Below, in pieces: positions 52,000-60,906 of a stretch of 64,000 nt of DNA; position 1 is the first letter of the stretch; each line of letters opens with the position of its first letter. The position numbers and the translations under genes are program-made. The DNA is from Boudabousia liubingyangii (GTDB lineage Bacteria > Actinomycetota > Actinomycetes > Actinomycetales > Actinomycetaceae), in the NCBI RefSeq assembly GCF_001907245.1, contig NZ_MQSU01000003.1, positions 372,001-436,000 on the forward strand, written 5' to 3'. The notes under the pieces are model-generated. The model had not been told where the DNA came from and ran no database searches. It was given only the letters and a program-made list of their open reading frames with translations.

Positions 52000-52875
52000 G
52001 TGAAAACTAACGAAGAAACCAAAGTAGTCCACACCCGCGCGGACCTACGAGCCGCGATCAACGAAAGTCAAACCCGAAAAGGCGGCAAAGTCGCCCTCGT
52101 CATGACCATGGGTGCCCTCCACGAAGGCCACCTAGACCTAGTACGTCGCGCCCACGAACTAGCCGACACCGTAGTGGTCTCCATCTTCGTTAACCCCCTC
52201 CAGTTCGCACCCGGAGAGGACTTCGACGCCTACCCGCGCACCCTAGACGCGGACGTCGAAAAACTACAAACCGTAGGTAGCCAGATCGTCTTCGCCCCCA
52301 GCGCCGAGGACGTCTTCCCCGGTGGCGCTCCCGCCATCACCTTCAACCCCGGCCCCGTCGGCCAGATCCTCGAAGGTAAAACCCGCCCCACCCACTTCGC
52401 GGGCGTCCTCCAAATCGTCAACAAGGTCATGAACCTAGTCCAACCCGACTACGCGCTATTCGGCCAAAAAGACGCCCAGCAGCTAGCCATCATCAAGCAG
52501 ATGGTCCGCGACCTAGACATGCAACTAGAGGTCGTAGCCGTACCCATCCGCCGCGAAACCGACGGCCTAGCCATGTCCAGCCGTAACCAGTACCTAAGCG
52601 AAACCGAACGCGAACAGGCCCTAGCCCTATCACGCGCCCTCGAAACCGGACGCGAAGTAGCCGCCCGGACCGCCTCGGCCGCCGCCGTCGTAGACCGCGT
52701 CGAAAGCGAACTAAGCCAGGCCCCCGGCGTGAAACTAGACTACGTGGCCCTAATCGACCCACTAAACTTCACCCCCATCCCGGAAGGCCAGCGCGCCACC
52801 GGCGTCCTAGCCGTCGCCGCCTGGGTGGGCAAGACCCGCCTAATCGACAACACCCTAGTAGTGGTAGGTAAATGA
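52000..52875 (+). CDS. panC: Pantoate--beta-alanine ligase
   Basis: A 291-residue class I synthetase-fold enzyme with the HIGH-like [20 protein letters not shown] (residues 31-50), [40 protein letters not shown], and the KMSKS-like [10 protein letters not shown] (near 190). It joins pantoate and beta-alanine to pantothenate using ATP. panD, which makes the beta-alanine, overlaps its stop by four bases (ATGA). panB is not in the window. Pantothenate feeds CoA and the ACP arm used by the synthase cluster. Confidence 0.97.
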   Translation: MKTNEETKVVHTRADLRAAINESQTRKGGKVALVMTMGALHEGHLDLVRRAHELADTVVVSIFVNPLQFAPGEDFDAYPRTLDADVEKLQTVGSQIVFAPSAEDVFPGGAPAITFNPGPVGQILEGKTRPTHFAGVLQIVNKVMNLVQPDYALFGQKDAQQLAIIKQMVRDLDMQLEVVAVPIRRETDGLAMSSRNQYLSETEREQALALSRALETGREVAARTASAAAVVDRVESELSQAPGVKLDYVALIDPLNFTPIPEGQRATGVLAVAAWVGKTRLIDNTLVVVGK

Positions 52876-53441
52876 AACTACGTAAACCAGCCCGCTTTGC
52901 CGGCACCACCCGGGTAATGGCCTGCGGAAAAATCCACCGCGCCACCGTTACCGAAGCCGACCTAGACTACGTCGGCTCCATTACCATCGACCAAGACCTA
53001 CTGGACGCCGCCGATATCTTCGTGGGCCAGAAAGTCGACATCGTCAACGTCAACAATGGTGCGCGCCTAAGCACCTACACGATCGCCGGCGAACGCGGTA
53101 GTGGCGTCATCAAAATCAACGGCGCCGCCGCCCACCACGCCAACCCCGGTGACATTGTCATCATCATGGCTTACGCGCACGTCCAGGAAAAGTTCGCCCA
53201 GCAGATGGAACCCGCGGTCGTCCTCGTTGACGAACATAACCGGATCCTGCACAACGGCAACGACCTAGGGCAAATCCCCGCCAAACTAGGTAAGAAAACC
53301 GGCCGGCGCCCCGGCGGTAAAACCCCGCGCAGCTCCGGCACTTCCCAGCCGCAAGCCACGAACGGATCAGGGGCAAAAACCGCGGGACAGAAAGCCTCGG
53401 GCCGCCGCGGGATTGTTAACTGGTTCAAAAGTCGCGCTTAA
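52872..53441 (+). CDS. panD: Aspartate 1-decarboxylase with a basic C-terminal extension
   Basis: A 189-residue pyruvoyl enzyme. Self-cleavage should occur between G35 and S36 in DYVGSITID. Further motifs are [38 protein letters not shown] and [13 protein letters not shown]. It makes beta-alanine from aspartate. The usual length is 115-140; here there are about 11 extra N-terminal residues and a basic Gly/Ser/Lys-rich tail from about 140 ([16 protein letters not shown]...[12 protein letters not shown]). The start overlaps panC as ATGA, so translation is coupled. Confidence 0.95.
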   Translation: MKLRKPARFAGTTRVMACGKIHRATVTEADLDYVGSITIDQDLLDAADIFVGQKVDIVNVNNGARLSTYTIAGERGSGVIKINGAAAHHANPGDIVIIMAYAHVQEKFAQQMEPAVVLVDEHNRILHNGNDLGQIPAKLGKKTGRRPGGKTPRSSGTSQPQATNGSGAKTAGQKASGRRGIVNWFKSRA

Positions 53442-53467
53442 AGCCTTTATTAGCTGAAATATTGCGC

Positions 53468-53473
53468 TAAACT
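53468..53473 (+). promoter_or_regulatory. -10 box of lysS, leaderless layout
   Basis: TAAACT ends seven bases before the GTG at 53481. No ribosome binding site precedes the start. Confidence 0.45.
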
Positions 53474-53480
53474 GTGGGGC

Positions 53481-55052
53481 GTGAGTAACCAAGAAAATCT
53501 TTCCCCCCAGAATGACGAAACCCCGGAACAGATCCGTGTGCGCGCCGAAAAGCGCCTGCGGATGCTAGAAGCCGGCGTTAACCCCTACCCGGTCCAGTTG
53601 CCGATCACCACCTCGATCGCACAGGTCCGTAAGGATTTCGCCAACCTTGAAGCTGGCGACGAAACTGAAACTCTTGCAGGCCTAGCCGGCCGCGTGGTCT
53701 TCCTACGCAACACCGGTAAGCTCTGCTTCGTGACCCTACAGGACGGCGCCGGCCAGCGCCTTCAGGCCATGCTTTCCGCCGCGGAAGTGGGCCTCGAATC
53801 CCTACAGGAGTTCAAAGCGAACGTGGATCTAGGCGACCACCTGTACGTGTACGGTCGCGTGATCTGCTCACGCCGTGGCGAACTTTCCATTATGGCTCGC
53901 CCGGGTGAGGCCGGTTCCGGCGCTGGCACTTACGAGGTCGCTCCCGCCTGGGCCCTAGCCTCCAAGTCCGTTCGCCCCCTACCTAAGACTTACACCGCCG
54001 AAGACGGCACCGAGGTGGCCCTCTCTGAAGAGCAGCGCGTCCGTCGCCGCGAACTGGACATGATTATGCGTCCGGCCGCCCGCGACATGGTCCGCACCCG
54101 CTCTAAGATTGTGCGCTCCCTACGTCAGTGGTTCGATGAGCACGACTTCATCGAGGTCGAAACCCCCATGCTGCAGAACATTCACGGTGGCGCTGCGGCC
54201 CGCCCGTTCACCACGCACATGAACGCCTACGACACCGAACTGTACTTGCGTATTGCCCCGGAACTATTCCTCAAGCGCTGCCTGATCGGTGGCATTGAGA
54301 ACGTCTTCGAGATCAACCGTAACTTCCGTAACGAGGGCGCTGACTCTTCTCACAGCCCCGAGTTCACCATGCTGGAGGCCTACCAGGCCTACGGCACTTA
54401 CGATACGATCGCTCAGCTCACCCAGGACATCATCCAGAACGCGGCAATTGCCGCCACCGGCTCCACCGTGGTCACCCTGCCTGACGGCACCGAATACGAC
54501 CTAGGCGGCGAATGGGACCAGATTGGCCTATATGAATCCCTCTCTGAGGCTCTAGGCCAGGAAGTCACCCCGGAAACCCCGCGTGAAACCCTAGAAAAGA
54601 TCGCGGATGAACACGATGTCGAAATCGAAGACTACTACGTCAACGGTAAGATCGTGGAAACCATCTGGGAAGAACTAGTTGGCGACAAGCTCTACCGCCC
54701 CACCTTCGTGCGGGACTTCCCGGTTGATACCTCACCGCTAGTTAAGGCTCACCGCAGCCAGCCTGGCAAGGTCGAAAAGTGGGACCTAATCGTCCGCGGC
54801 TTCGAACTAGCCACCGGCTACTCAGAGCTCAATGACCCGGTCGTGCAGCGTGAACGCTTCGAACAGCAGTCTCTAGATGCTGCTAACGGTGACCCCGAAG
54901 CCATGGAAGTGGATGAAGAATTCCTTCAGGCCATGGAACAGGGTATGCCGCCGGCCGGTGGTATGGGCATGGGTATTGACCGTCTGATCATGGCGATCAC
55001 CGGTCAGGGTATCCGTGAGACCATCACCTTCCCGCTGGTCAAGCGCCTCTAA
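53481..55052 (+). CDS. lysS: Lysyl-tRNA synthetase (class II)
   Basis: A 523-residue class II enzyme. An N-terminal OB-fold anticodon domain (about 60-160, GLAGRVVFLRNTGKLCFVTLQD) precedes the catalytic core with motif 2 in INRNFRNEGADSSHSPEFTMLE and motif 3 in GGMGMGIDRLIMAITG. It charges tRNA-Lys. An N-terminal stretch of about 20 polar residues is extra. The GTG start at 53481 lies seven bases after a TAAACT box. The gene is monocistronic and ends at a long terminator. Confidence 0.97.
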   Translation: MSNQENLSPQNDETPEQIRVRAEKRLRMLEAGVNPYPVQLPITTSIAQVRKDFANLEAGDETETLAGLAGRVVFLRNTGKLCFVTLQDGAGQRLQAMLSAAEVGLESLQEFKANVDLGDHLYVYGRVICSRRGELSIMARPGEAGSGAGTYEVAPAWALASKSVRPLPKTYTAEDGTEVALSEEQRVRRRELDMIMRPAARDMVRTRSKIVRSLRQWFDEHDFIEVETPMLQNIHGGAAARPFTTHMNAYDTELYLRIAPELFLKRCLIGGIENVFEINRNFRNEGADSSHSPEFTMLEAYQAYGTYDTIAQLTQDIIQNAAIAATGSTVVTLPDGTEYDLGGEWDQIGLYESLSEALGQEVTPETPRETLEKIADEHDVEIEDYYVNGKIVETIWEELVGDKLYRPTFVRDFPVDTSPLVKAHRSQPGKVEKWDLIVRGFELATGYSELNDPVVQRERFEQQSLDAANGDPEAMEVDEEFLQAMEQGMPPAGGMGMGIDRLIMAITGQGIRETITFPLVKRL

Positions 55053-55093
55053 TAAAGTGACGACTTCCTAGTCGCTACGGGAAAGATTTCTTT

Positions 55094-55137
55094 TAAACCC
55101 GCTTGGGGTATGCACTGTCATAACCCAAGCGGGTTTA
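55094..55137 (+). terminator. Rho-independent terminator of lysS
   Basis: TAAACCCGCTTGGG (55094-55107) pairs perfectly with CCCAAGCGGGTTTA (55124-55137), 14 bp. Confidence 0.85.
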
Positions 55138-55203
55138 CAATTCTCATTAGCTAAACTGAAGCCGAAGATGTTTTCCGCTGGTGCTGTCCTAAAGGAGCCC
55201 CTC

Positions 55204-56379
55204 TTGTCCGATCAAACCGCTGCCCGTCGTATTGCAGAAAAACAGGTTATTGCCGCTGAAGGCGACCTGGGCTATAACTGTCACCGCATCCCTGCCATGG
55301 TTCGCACGCCTAAGCACGGTTGGTTGCTAGCAGCCTGGGATGGGCGTCCCTTCGACCGCAGTGACGTGCCGCAGCCAAACTCGATCCTGCTGCGCACCTC
55401 AAAGGACCAGGGGAACACCTGGGAGGCCGCCCGCGTCCTGCACCAGGGGGTGCGTGAACCCGAAGAGCAGAAGGTCGGCTACTCTGACCCGTCCATGATT
55501 GTGGATGAAGAGGCCGGGAAAATCTTCATCATTTCCGTCCTCTGCTACGACGCCGGCTTCTTCCAATCGGTCCCCGGGGACGAAACCACGGACGACCCGC
55601 AGCGCCAAATCCTGCACACGATTGTGGTCGAATCGGAAGACGACGGCGAAACCTGGTCTGAACCACGAAAAATTACTTCAGCCGTAACCAAGGAACGCAG
55701 CTGGAAGTCACGCTTTGCGACCTCGGGACAGGGAATCCAGCTACGCTACGGGAAGCATCGCGGACGCCTGCTAACCCAGTTTGTGGTGGACGTGGAAGGT
55801 AGTGGCTTCCACGCGTACTCGGTCTATTCAGATGACCACGGGCAGACCTGGCAGGCCGGTAACCTTAGCGAGGTAGGTGCGGATGAGAACAAGGTTGTGG
55901 AGCTCTCTGACGGCCGTCTGCTGATGAATTCCCGGACCGCCCGCCTCGATGCCGGACGACTATTCGCCTATTCGGAAGACGGGGGCGAGACCTGGTCTAA
56001 CTGGGAGGTCCGTACGGACCTGATTGACCCGGGAAATAACGCTGGTTTTGTGCGCGCTTACCCGTTTGCGCCGCAGGGTAGTGCGGCCGCGAAGGTCCTG
56101 TTGTTCTCTAATGCGAAGATGACCCGCATTAATGATCCGATTGAAAATACTCCCTGGTCTACGCGTCGCCATAACGGGCACGTGCGCGTTTCCTTGGATG
56201 ATGGTCAGACATGGGACGAGGGGGTGCAGTTCCATCCGGGTGGGATGGCCTACTCGACCCTGACCGTCGTGGATGAGGGCCTGTGGGGCGTCTTCTTTGA
56301 GGCTGATGAGTACCAGAGTATGCAGTTCTTATTGATTGATGAGGGCTGGTTGGGGCTGGAGCGTCCTGAGGTCAAATAA
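55204..56379 (+). CDS. Exo-alpha-sialidase, GH33-like, without signal peptide
   Basis: About 391 residues. The start is probably TTG 55204, seven bases after a perfect AAGGAG; ATG 55168 in the same frame is the alternative. It has the sialidase RIP motif (CHRIPAM) and five Asp boxes: SKDQGNTW, SEDDGETW, SDDHGQTW, SEDGGETW and SLDDGQTW. The six-blade propeller hydrolyses terminal sialic acids. With no signal peptide or anchor it should be cytosolic and act on imported sialosides. No sialic acid transporter or catabolic (nan) genes are adjacent. Confidence 0.88.
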   Translation: MSDQTAARRIAEKQVIAAEGDLGYNCHRIPAMVRTPKHGWLLAAWDGRPFDRSDVPQPNSILLRTSKDQGNTWEAARVLHQGVREPEEQKVGYSDPSMIVDEEAGKIFIISVLCYDAGFFQSVPGDETTDDPQRQILHTIVVESEDDGETWSEPRKITSAVTKERSWKSRFATSGQGIQLRYGKHRGRLLTQFVVDVEGSGFHAYSVYSDDHGQTWQAGNLSEVGADENKVVELSDGRLLMNSRTARLDAGRLFAYSEDGGETWSNWEVRTDLIDPGNNAGFVRAYPFAPQGSAAAKVLLFSNAKMTRINDPIENTPWSTRRHNGHVRVSLDDGQTWDEGVQFHPGGMAYSTLTVVDEGLWGVFFEADEYQSMQFLLIDEGWLGLERPEVK

Positions 56380-56431
56380 AGGTATTTTGGGACGCCTTCC
56401 TAAAATGAGGTAACGAAAGCTCCATTTCTGT

Positions 56432-56437
56432 CATAAT
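56432..56437 (+). promoter_or_regulatory. -10 box of hemH, leaderless layout
   Basis: CATAAT (five of six to consensus) ends six bases before the GTG at 56444. No convincing -35 is visible. Confidence 0.5.
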
Positions 56438-56443
56438 AGGCGG

Positions 56444-57499
56444 GTGAGTTTGTTACCTAAATATTTTTCGACCGAAAAACCCGGCACCGCCCCGGCACAC
56501 CCCAAACCCCACGGCGTAAAAACCGGTGTTCTGCTGTTAAACCTAGGCACCCCGCAGTCGCCACAGGCCAAGCACGTGCGTCCCTTCCTAGCAGAGTTCC
56601 TCTCTGACCGGCGGGTAATCGAAATGTCCCGTGCGGCCTGGTACCCGATCCTCGGGATGATCCTAGCGGCCCGACCAAAGCGATCCGGAAAGCTCTACCA
56701 AAACATCTGGACCGAAGCGGGCTCCCCGCTGCTACTACAAAGTCAAGAAGTAGCCACAAAACTAGAAGCGGCACTTAACGCTGACCTAGAGGATGAAAGC
56801 GGACGCATACCTGTCCGCGCTGCCATGACCTACGGACAGCCCAGCGTCAAAAAGGTTATCGACGAACTAAAGGCAGAAGGCGTCGAAAAGCTAATCGTCC
56901 TGCCGCTCTATCCGCAGTACGCGGCGGCCTCGTCCGGGGCGGCACTAGACCAAGTCTGGCGTTACCTGCTGCGTTCTCGCTACCCGCTAGCGGTCCACAG
57001 TGTGCACCACTACGAAACCTTTGAGCCCTACCTAGATGCGCTAGAGCAGCAAATCCACGACTACTGGCAGGAACACGGACGTTCCCAAAAACTACTCATT
57101 TCCTTCCATGGGATTCCCTGTGCTCAAGATGAGGCTGGGGACCCGTACCGGGGACACTGCGAAGCCACCTTTGAGGCCCTAAAAACCCGGCTTGTCAAGA
57201 ACCATCAGGCGAATCCTGACGATGTCCTGATGTGCTATCAGTCGAAGTTTGGGCCGGCCCCGTGGCTGACGCCGTCCACCCAAGACTTTTTCGCTAGCCT
57301 GCCCGCAGAGGGCGTTAAGAGCATTGACGTGATCTGCCCGGGATTCCTCACGGAGTGCTTAGAAACCCTGGAAGAAATTCAGATTACCGGCACCCATCAG
57401 TTCCAATCGGCCGGCGGGGAAGTGTTGCACTATATACCCGCTCTAGGGGCGAATGAAACCTGGGTTAAGCATGGCTTAGCACCCCTGGTTTTGGGTTGA
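56444..57499 (+). CDS. hemH: Ferrochelatase
   Basis: A 351-residue enzyme. It has LLNLGTPQSPQAKHVRPFLAEFLSD (near 26-50), YGQPSV, the metal-site LLISFHGIPCAQDEAGDPYRGHC (near 220), YQSKFGPAPWLTPST and CPGFLTECLETLEEI. It inserts ferrous iron into a porphyrin or coproporphyrin. The SFHGIP form and flanking blocks resemble the proteobacterial type more than the usual Gram-positive (S/T)AHS(L/I)P form, so transfer is possible. No other heme genes are in the window. The GTG start follows CATAAT by six bases. Confidence 0.93.
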   Translation: MSLLPKYFSTEKPGTAPAHPKPHGVKTGVLLLNLGTPQSPQAKHVRPFLAEFLSDRRVIEMSRAAWYPILGMILAARPKRSGKLYQNIWTEAGSPLLLQSQEVATKLEAALNADLEDESGRIPVRAAMTYGQPSVKKVIDELKAEGVEKLIVLPLYPQYAAASSGAALDQVWRYLLRSRYPLAVHSVHHYETFEPYLDALEQQIHDYWQEHGRSQKLLISFHGIPCAQDEAGDPYRGHCEATFEALKTRLVKNHQANPDDVLMCYQSKFGPAPWLTPSTQDFFASLPAEGVKSIDVICPGFLTECLETLEEIQITGTHQFQSAGGEVLHYIPALGANETWVKHGLAPLVLG

Positions 57500-57523
57500 A
57501 AAACTGCGGAAAAAGCTAAAAGA

Positions 57524-57561
57524 CCGGTGGGCCCAATCAACAAGTTGACCAGGCCCACCGG
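57524..57561 (+). terminator. Terminator hairpin after hemH
   Basis: CCGGTGGGCC (57524-57533) pairs with GGCCCACCGG (57552-57561), with an inner TCAAC/GTTGA stem. No strong T run follows. Confidence 0.75.
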
Positions 57562-57635
57562 CAATAAGCTTGGATTAGGTCCCGCAGCTACCAGCAAGCT
57601 TATGGGATCCAAGCCATGGGTAATGATATATCTAA

Positions 57636-58289
57636 TCAGCGGATAATGACTACCCGCAGATTTCGGGGTCCGTGAACACCATCGACACGGATTAGTTCGA
57701 TGTCAGAAGTGGCGGACGGGCCAGCAAACCAAGTCTGCGGTCGCTCCGGGTTCTGAGCCAACAAATCCAAAGCCTGCGGCACGGTCGGATAGATATCCTT
57801 AGCCCGCAAAACACAGATATGAGAGTCGGGAACGAGGCTGATAGCACGGCGTCCCTGATCACCCTCACCATCTAGGATGATGGTGCCAGAGAGGGAAATG
57901 CCACAGCGTGAACCGGTTAGAACCGCATCCACGGCATCCAGTTCATGGTTGCTTAGAGGAGCGTCACGGTGATCAACAACCGTTTCACGACCATCACGAC
58001 CGGCAGCCTGGGCCCAAGCCTCAGGTAGTTCCGGCGGAAGCACGACGCGCTTCGCATCCAAAGCGCTGAGGTATTCGGCAATGGCGTCAGCGGCCTGGTC
58101 CTCATTAACTACCTTGACCTCTGCGGTGTAGTCGATCAGGGCTTCAACCATTTCTTCCACTACCGGATCAGAGCCGGGAGCGTTCTCAGTCTCACGACGG
58201 TAATCACGGGTCGGTTCGGGAGCCGGACCGTCCTGTGACTGTGCCAGTGCGGCCTTGATATTACCTAGGATTTCTGATTTTGCGTCCAT
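57636..58289 (-). CDS. lutC: LutC-type lactate utilization protein (LUD domain)
   Basis: A 217-residue LUD-domain protein without cysteine clusters, matching LutC/YkgG in length and end block (TWFAGPSATSDIELIRVDGVHGPRNL). It is the third subunit of the LutABC L-lactate oxidase system. Its ATG overlaps the lutB stop as TGATG. Confidence 0.92.
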   Translation of the reverse strand: MDAKSEILGNIKAALAQSQDGPAPEPTRDYRRETENAPGSDPVVEEMVEALIDYTAEVKVVNEDQAADAIAEYLSALDAKRVVLPPELPEAWAQAAGRDGRETVVDHRDAPLSNHELDAVDAVLTGSRCGISLSGTIILDGEGDQGRRAISLVPDSHICVLRAKDIYPTVPQALDLLAQNPERPQTWFAGPSATSDIELIRVDGVHGPRNLRVVIIR

Positions 58290-59866
58290 CAGTGCTTCTC
58301 CTCTTCATGCTTGGCCCACCATTGGCGGAAGGTGCTTCCGGGCGGTGCCGGAATATCGCGAGCCCCAGTCCACATTGAGGCCGGGAAGGGTAGGGCGCCG
58401 ATGCGCTTATCTTTGCCGGCCACAATGCGACCCAGCTTGGCAGCGCGTCCCGCGGCGGCGAAACGCTTGCCGTTGGACATAATCGGCGAGGTCGCAGCCA
58501 TGGCCACATCCCACATATCCGGAATACCGCCACGGTTCGCATCCGTGATGCGCTGGCGTAGTCGCACTAGGGCGGACGGGATATCGATCTTGACCGGGCA
58601 GGCCTCGAAGCAAGCTCCACAGAGGGAGGAAGCGAAAGGCAGGGCCGAGTTCGGGTCGTGACGATCCGTGGTCCCGGTTAGCTGCGGGGTTAGGATGGCA
58701 CCAATCGGGCCCGGGTAAACCGAACCGTAGGCGTGACCACCAACGTGTTCGTAGACGGGGCAGACGTTCATGCAAGCACCACAGCGGATGCAGTGCAGAG
58801 CCTGACGGCCAATCTCATCAGCTAGTGCCTTGGTGCGGCCATTGTCTAGCAGAATCAGGTGGAACTCCTGCGGTCCGTCTCCGGGGGTAACACCGGTCCA
58901 GAAGGAGGTGTAGGGGTTCATACGCTCACCGGTGGCCGAGCGCGGTAGCAACTGCGCGAACACTTCAGTGTCCTGGAACTTGGGAACGATCTTTTCGATG
59001 CCGACGACGGAAATGAGGGTTTCCGGTAGGGTCAGGCACATACGGCCGTTACCTTCAGATTCGAAAATACTGACGGTACCGGTTTCGGCGATCATCATGT
59101 TCGAACCAGAGATCGCCACCTTCGCCTCTAAGAACTTCTTACGCAGGTGTGCACGAGCTGCCATGGCTAGTTCGCGCGGTTCAGCGTTCAGGTTCTCTGG
59201 GGCATCTTCCATCCGGTTAGCAAAGATTGCCCGGATTTCTGCGCGGTTACGGTGAATCGCGGGGACCACAATGTGGCTGGGCATATCTTCAGACAGCTGG
59301 ACGATCAGTTCGGCCAAGTCGGTTTCGAAGGCCTTAATGCCGTGCTCGTCCAAGTACTTGTTCATCCCGATTTCCTGGGTGACCATGGACTTGATCTTGA
59401 CGACCTCTTTAACGGCCTTTTCTTCCAGGATTCCCAGGATGATCTGGTTGGCTTCTTCGGCGTTACGAGCCCAGTGGACAATGCCGCCACGCTTGGTGAC
59501 GTTCTCTTCCATCTGCTGCAGTAGCTCAGGAAGATTAGACATAGCCTGGTGCTTAATCATCGAGGCGCTGTCGCGAAGCTGCTCCCAGTCGGGCATCTCA
59601 GAAACACGCACATTGCGCTTTTCACGAATCTTGGTGGTCGCATACTTTAGGTTGCGACGCAGCTGAGTGTTCTGCAGGTTGTCTGCGGCACCTGCCTGGA
59701 ACTTGGGGCCCCAACGTAGCGGGTCATCAGGTTCCGGTACGCCCGGGGTCCAGCCTAGCTCGTTGGTGTCAACGACCTCGTGCTCACCGTGGCACCCGCA
59801 GGAGCCACAGCCGCCAAAAGCACTGCCCACGACGGGGAGTTTCTTTAATCCATCAGTCAACGACAT
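58289..59866 (-). CDS. lutB: LutB-type iron-sulfur lactate utilization protein
   Basis: A 525-residue protein. An N-terminal LUD domain (about 60-320, MVTQEIGMN, AKVAISGSNMMIAETGT) is followed by two 4Fe-4S motifs, CIRCGACMNVCPVYEHVGG (near 365) and LCGACFEACPVKIDIP (near 420), and a C-terminal region. It passes electrons during L-lactate oxidation to pyruvate. The start is ATG 59866 after a GGGAG within the lutA end. A Cys/Gly/His-rich insert (GGCGSCGCHGEH) near residue 20 is unusual and could bind a metal. Confidence 0.94.
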   Translation of the reverse strand: MSLTDGLKKLPVVGSAFGGCGSCGCHGEHEVVDTNELGWTPGVPEPDDPLRWGPKFQAGAADNLQNTQLRRNLKYATTKIREKRNVRVSEMPDWEQLRDSASMIKHQAMSNLPELLQQMEENVTKRGGIVHWARNAEEANQIILGILEEKAVKEVVKIKSMVTQEIGMNKYLDEHGIKAFETDLAELIVQLSEDMPSHIVVPAIHRNRAEIRAIFANRMEDAPENLNAEPRELAMAARAHLRKKFLEAKVAISGSNMMIAETGTVSIFESEGNGRMCLTLPETLISVVGIEKIVPKFQDTEVFAQLLPRSATGERMNPYTSFWTGVTPGDGPQEFHLILLDNGRTKALADEIGRQALHCIRCGACMNVCPVYEHVGGHAYGSVYPGPIGAILTPQLTGTTDRHDPNSALPFASSLCGACFEACPVKIDIPSALVRLRQRITDANRGGIPDMWDVAMAATSPIMSNGKRFAAAGRAAKLGRIVAGKDKRIGALPFPASMWTGARDIPAPPGSTFRQWWAKHEEEKH

Positions 59867-59871
59867 GTTTT

Positions 59872-60660
59872 TCACACTCCCAACTTGGTGGTGTCTTCAG
59901 TGGGAATCCAAGGCTCATCCTTAGTGCCCGCTAGGACTTCAGCTAGGTGCATGGCGCGAATGCCGGCACGAATACGGGAAAGGCCGCCACCAATGTGCAT
60001 CATGCAAGAGTAGTCACCAGCAACCAGGATCTCTGCCTTGGTGGACTGGATATTGCTCATCTTGTCGGCCAACATAGCGGTCGAGGTAGCCTGGTTCTTC
60101 ATTGCGAAGGTGCCACCGAAACCACAGCAGGACTTTTCTTCAGGTAGTTCCACAAAGTCGATACCTTCCACGGCGCGTAGTAGGCGGTAGGGCTTGTCGC
60201 CCACCTTAGCGATACGCATGGAGTGGCAGGTGGGGTGGTAGGTGACGCGGTGGGGGAAGTAGGCGCCCACGTCCTCGAGTCCCAGAACGTCCACGATCAG
60301 TTCGGATAGTTCGTAGGTCTTTCCGGCGATCGCCTGGGCTAGGTTGCCTAGCTCGCTCTTACCGAACTCATCAGCGACCAGTTTCTGCTGGTGACGGATC
60401 GAGCCGGTGCAAGAACCGGAAGGCACCACGATGGCATCCCATTCGCCGTCTAGGACGGGTAGGAAGGTCTTAACGTGGTTTTCGACTAGGGGTAAGGCTT
60501 CTTTAAAGTAGCCCGTGTTCACGTGCATTTGTCCGCAGCAAGCCTGAGTTTCCGGGAAGACAACCTCGTGTCCGAGGCGTTCTAGCAGGTGCACCGTTGC
60601 TTGAGGAGCTTGCGGGAACATCGCGTCGCAAACGCAGGTTGCAAATAGAGCGATTTTCAC
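59872..60660 (-). CDS. lutA: LutA-type lactate utilization protein (two CCG domains)
   Basis: A 262-residue protein with two cysteine-rich CCG domains (ETQACCGQMHVNTGY near 39-50; EEKSCCGFGGTFAMKN near 175). It is the first Lut subunit, probably binding non-canonical clusters. The start is GTG 60660 with a perfect GGAGG; the frame continues to 60726, but that part lies in the promoter. It leads lutABC. Confidence 0.94.
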   Translation of the reverse strand: MKIALFATCVCDAMFPQAPQATVHLLERLGHEVVFPETQACCGQMHVNTGYFKEALPLVENHVKTFLPVLDGEWDAIVVPSGSCTGSIRHQQKLVADEFGKSELGNLAQAIAGKTYELSELIVDVLGLEDVGAYFPHRVTYHPTCHSMRIAKVGDKPYRLLRAVEGIDFVELPEEKSCCGFGGTFAMKNQATSTAMLADKMSNIQSTKAEILVAGDYSCMMHIGGGLSRIRAGIRAMHLAEVLAGTKDEPWIPTEDTTKLGV

Positions 60661-60697
60661 TGTTCCTCCACCTTGAGTAGATTTCTTTATCTCCTTT

Positions 60698-60726
60698 AGC
60701 GTATGACTGTCATCAAAAACTGCCAA
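60698..60726 (-). promoter_or_regulatory. lutABC promoter with a palindromic operator
   Basis: On the minus strand -35 TTGGCA (60726-60721) and -10 TACGCT (60703-60698) are 17 bases apart. ATGACAGTCAT (60713-60703), a perfect 11-base palindrome around one base, touches the -10. This is a likely site for a lactate-responsive regulator, which is not encoded in the window. Confidence 0.6.
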
Positions 60727-60845
60727 AACGATTTTTGGCCCCCGGGTCTGAGCCTTGAAATCCCGCGGGAAATGTGAAAAATAGGCAAATTGGTTAAGCG
60801 GTACCCAAACCGCGGTTTACGTCATTAATAAGTATCGAAAAATAA

Positions 60846-60891
60846 ACTGGGCTGGGAAAACGACTATCGAAGTACGTTTTCCCAGCCCAGT
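60846..60891 (-). terminator. Rho-independent terminator of lctP
   Basis: ACTGGGCTGGGAAAACG (60846-60862) pairs perfectly with CGTTTTCCCAGCCCAGT (60875-60891), 17 bp. On the minus strand a TTTATTTTT run follows. It separates lctP from lutABC. Confidence 0.9.
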
Positions 60892-60906
60892 CTTAATCGT
60901 GACTGA

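Noticed and set aside
60806-60830. TTGGTTAAGCGGTACCCAA as a possible LldR-type operator
   Set aside because: The halves match imperfectly and lie about 90 bases upstream of the lutA promoter; I could not support it.
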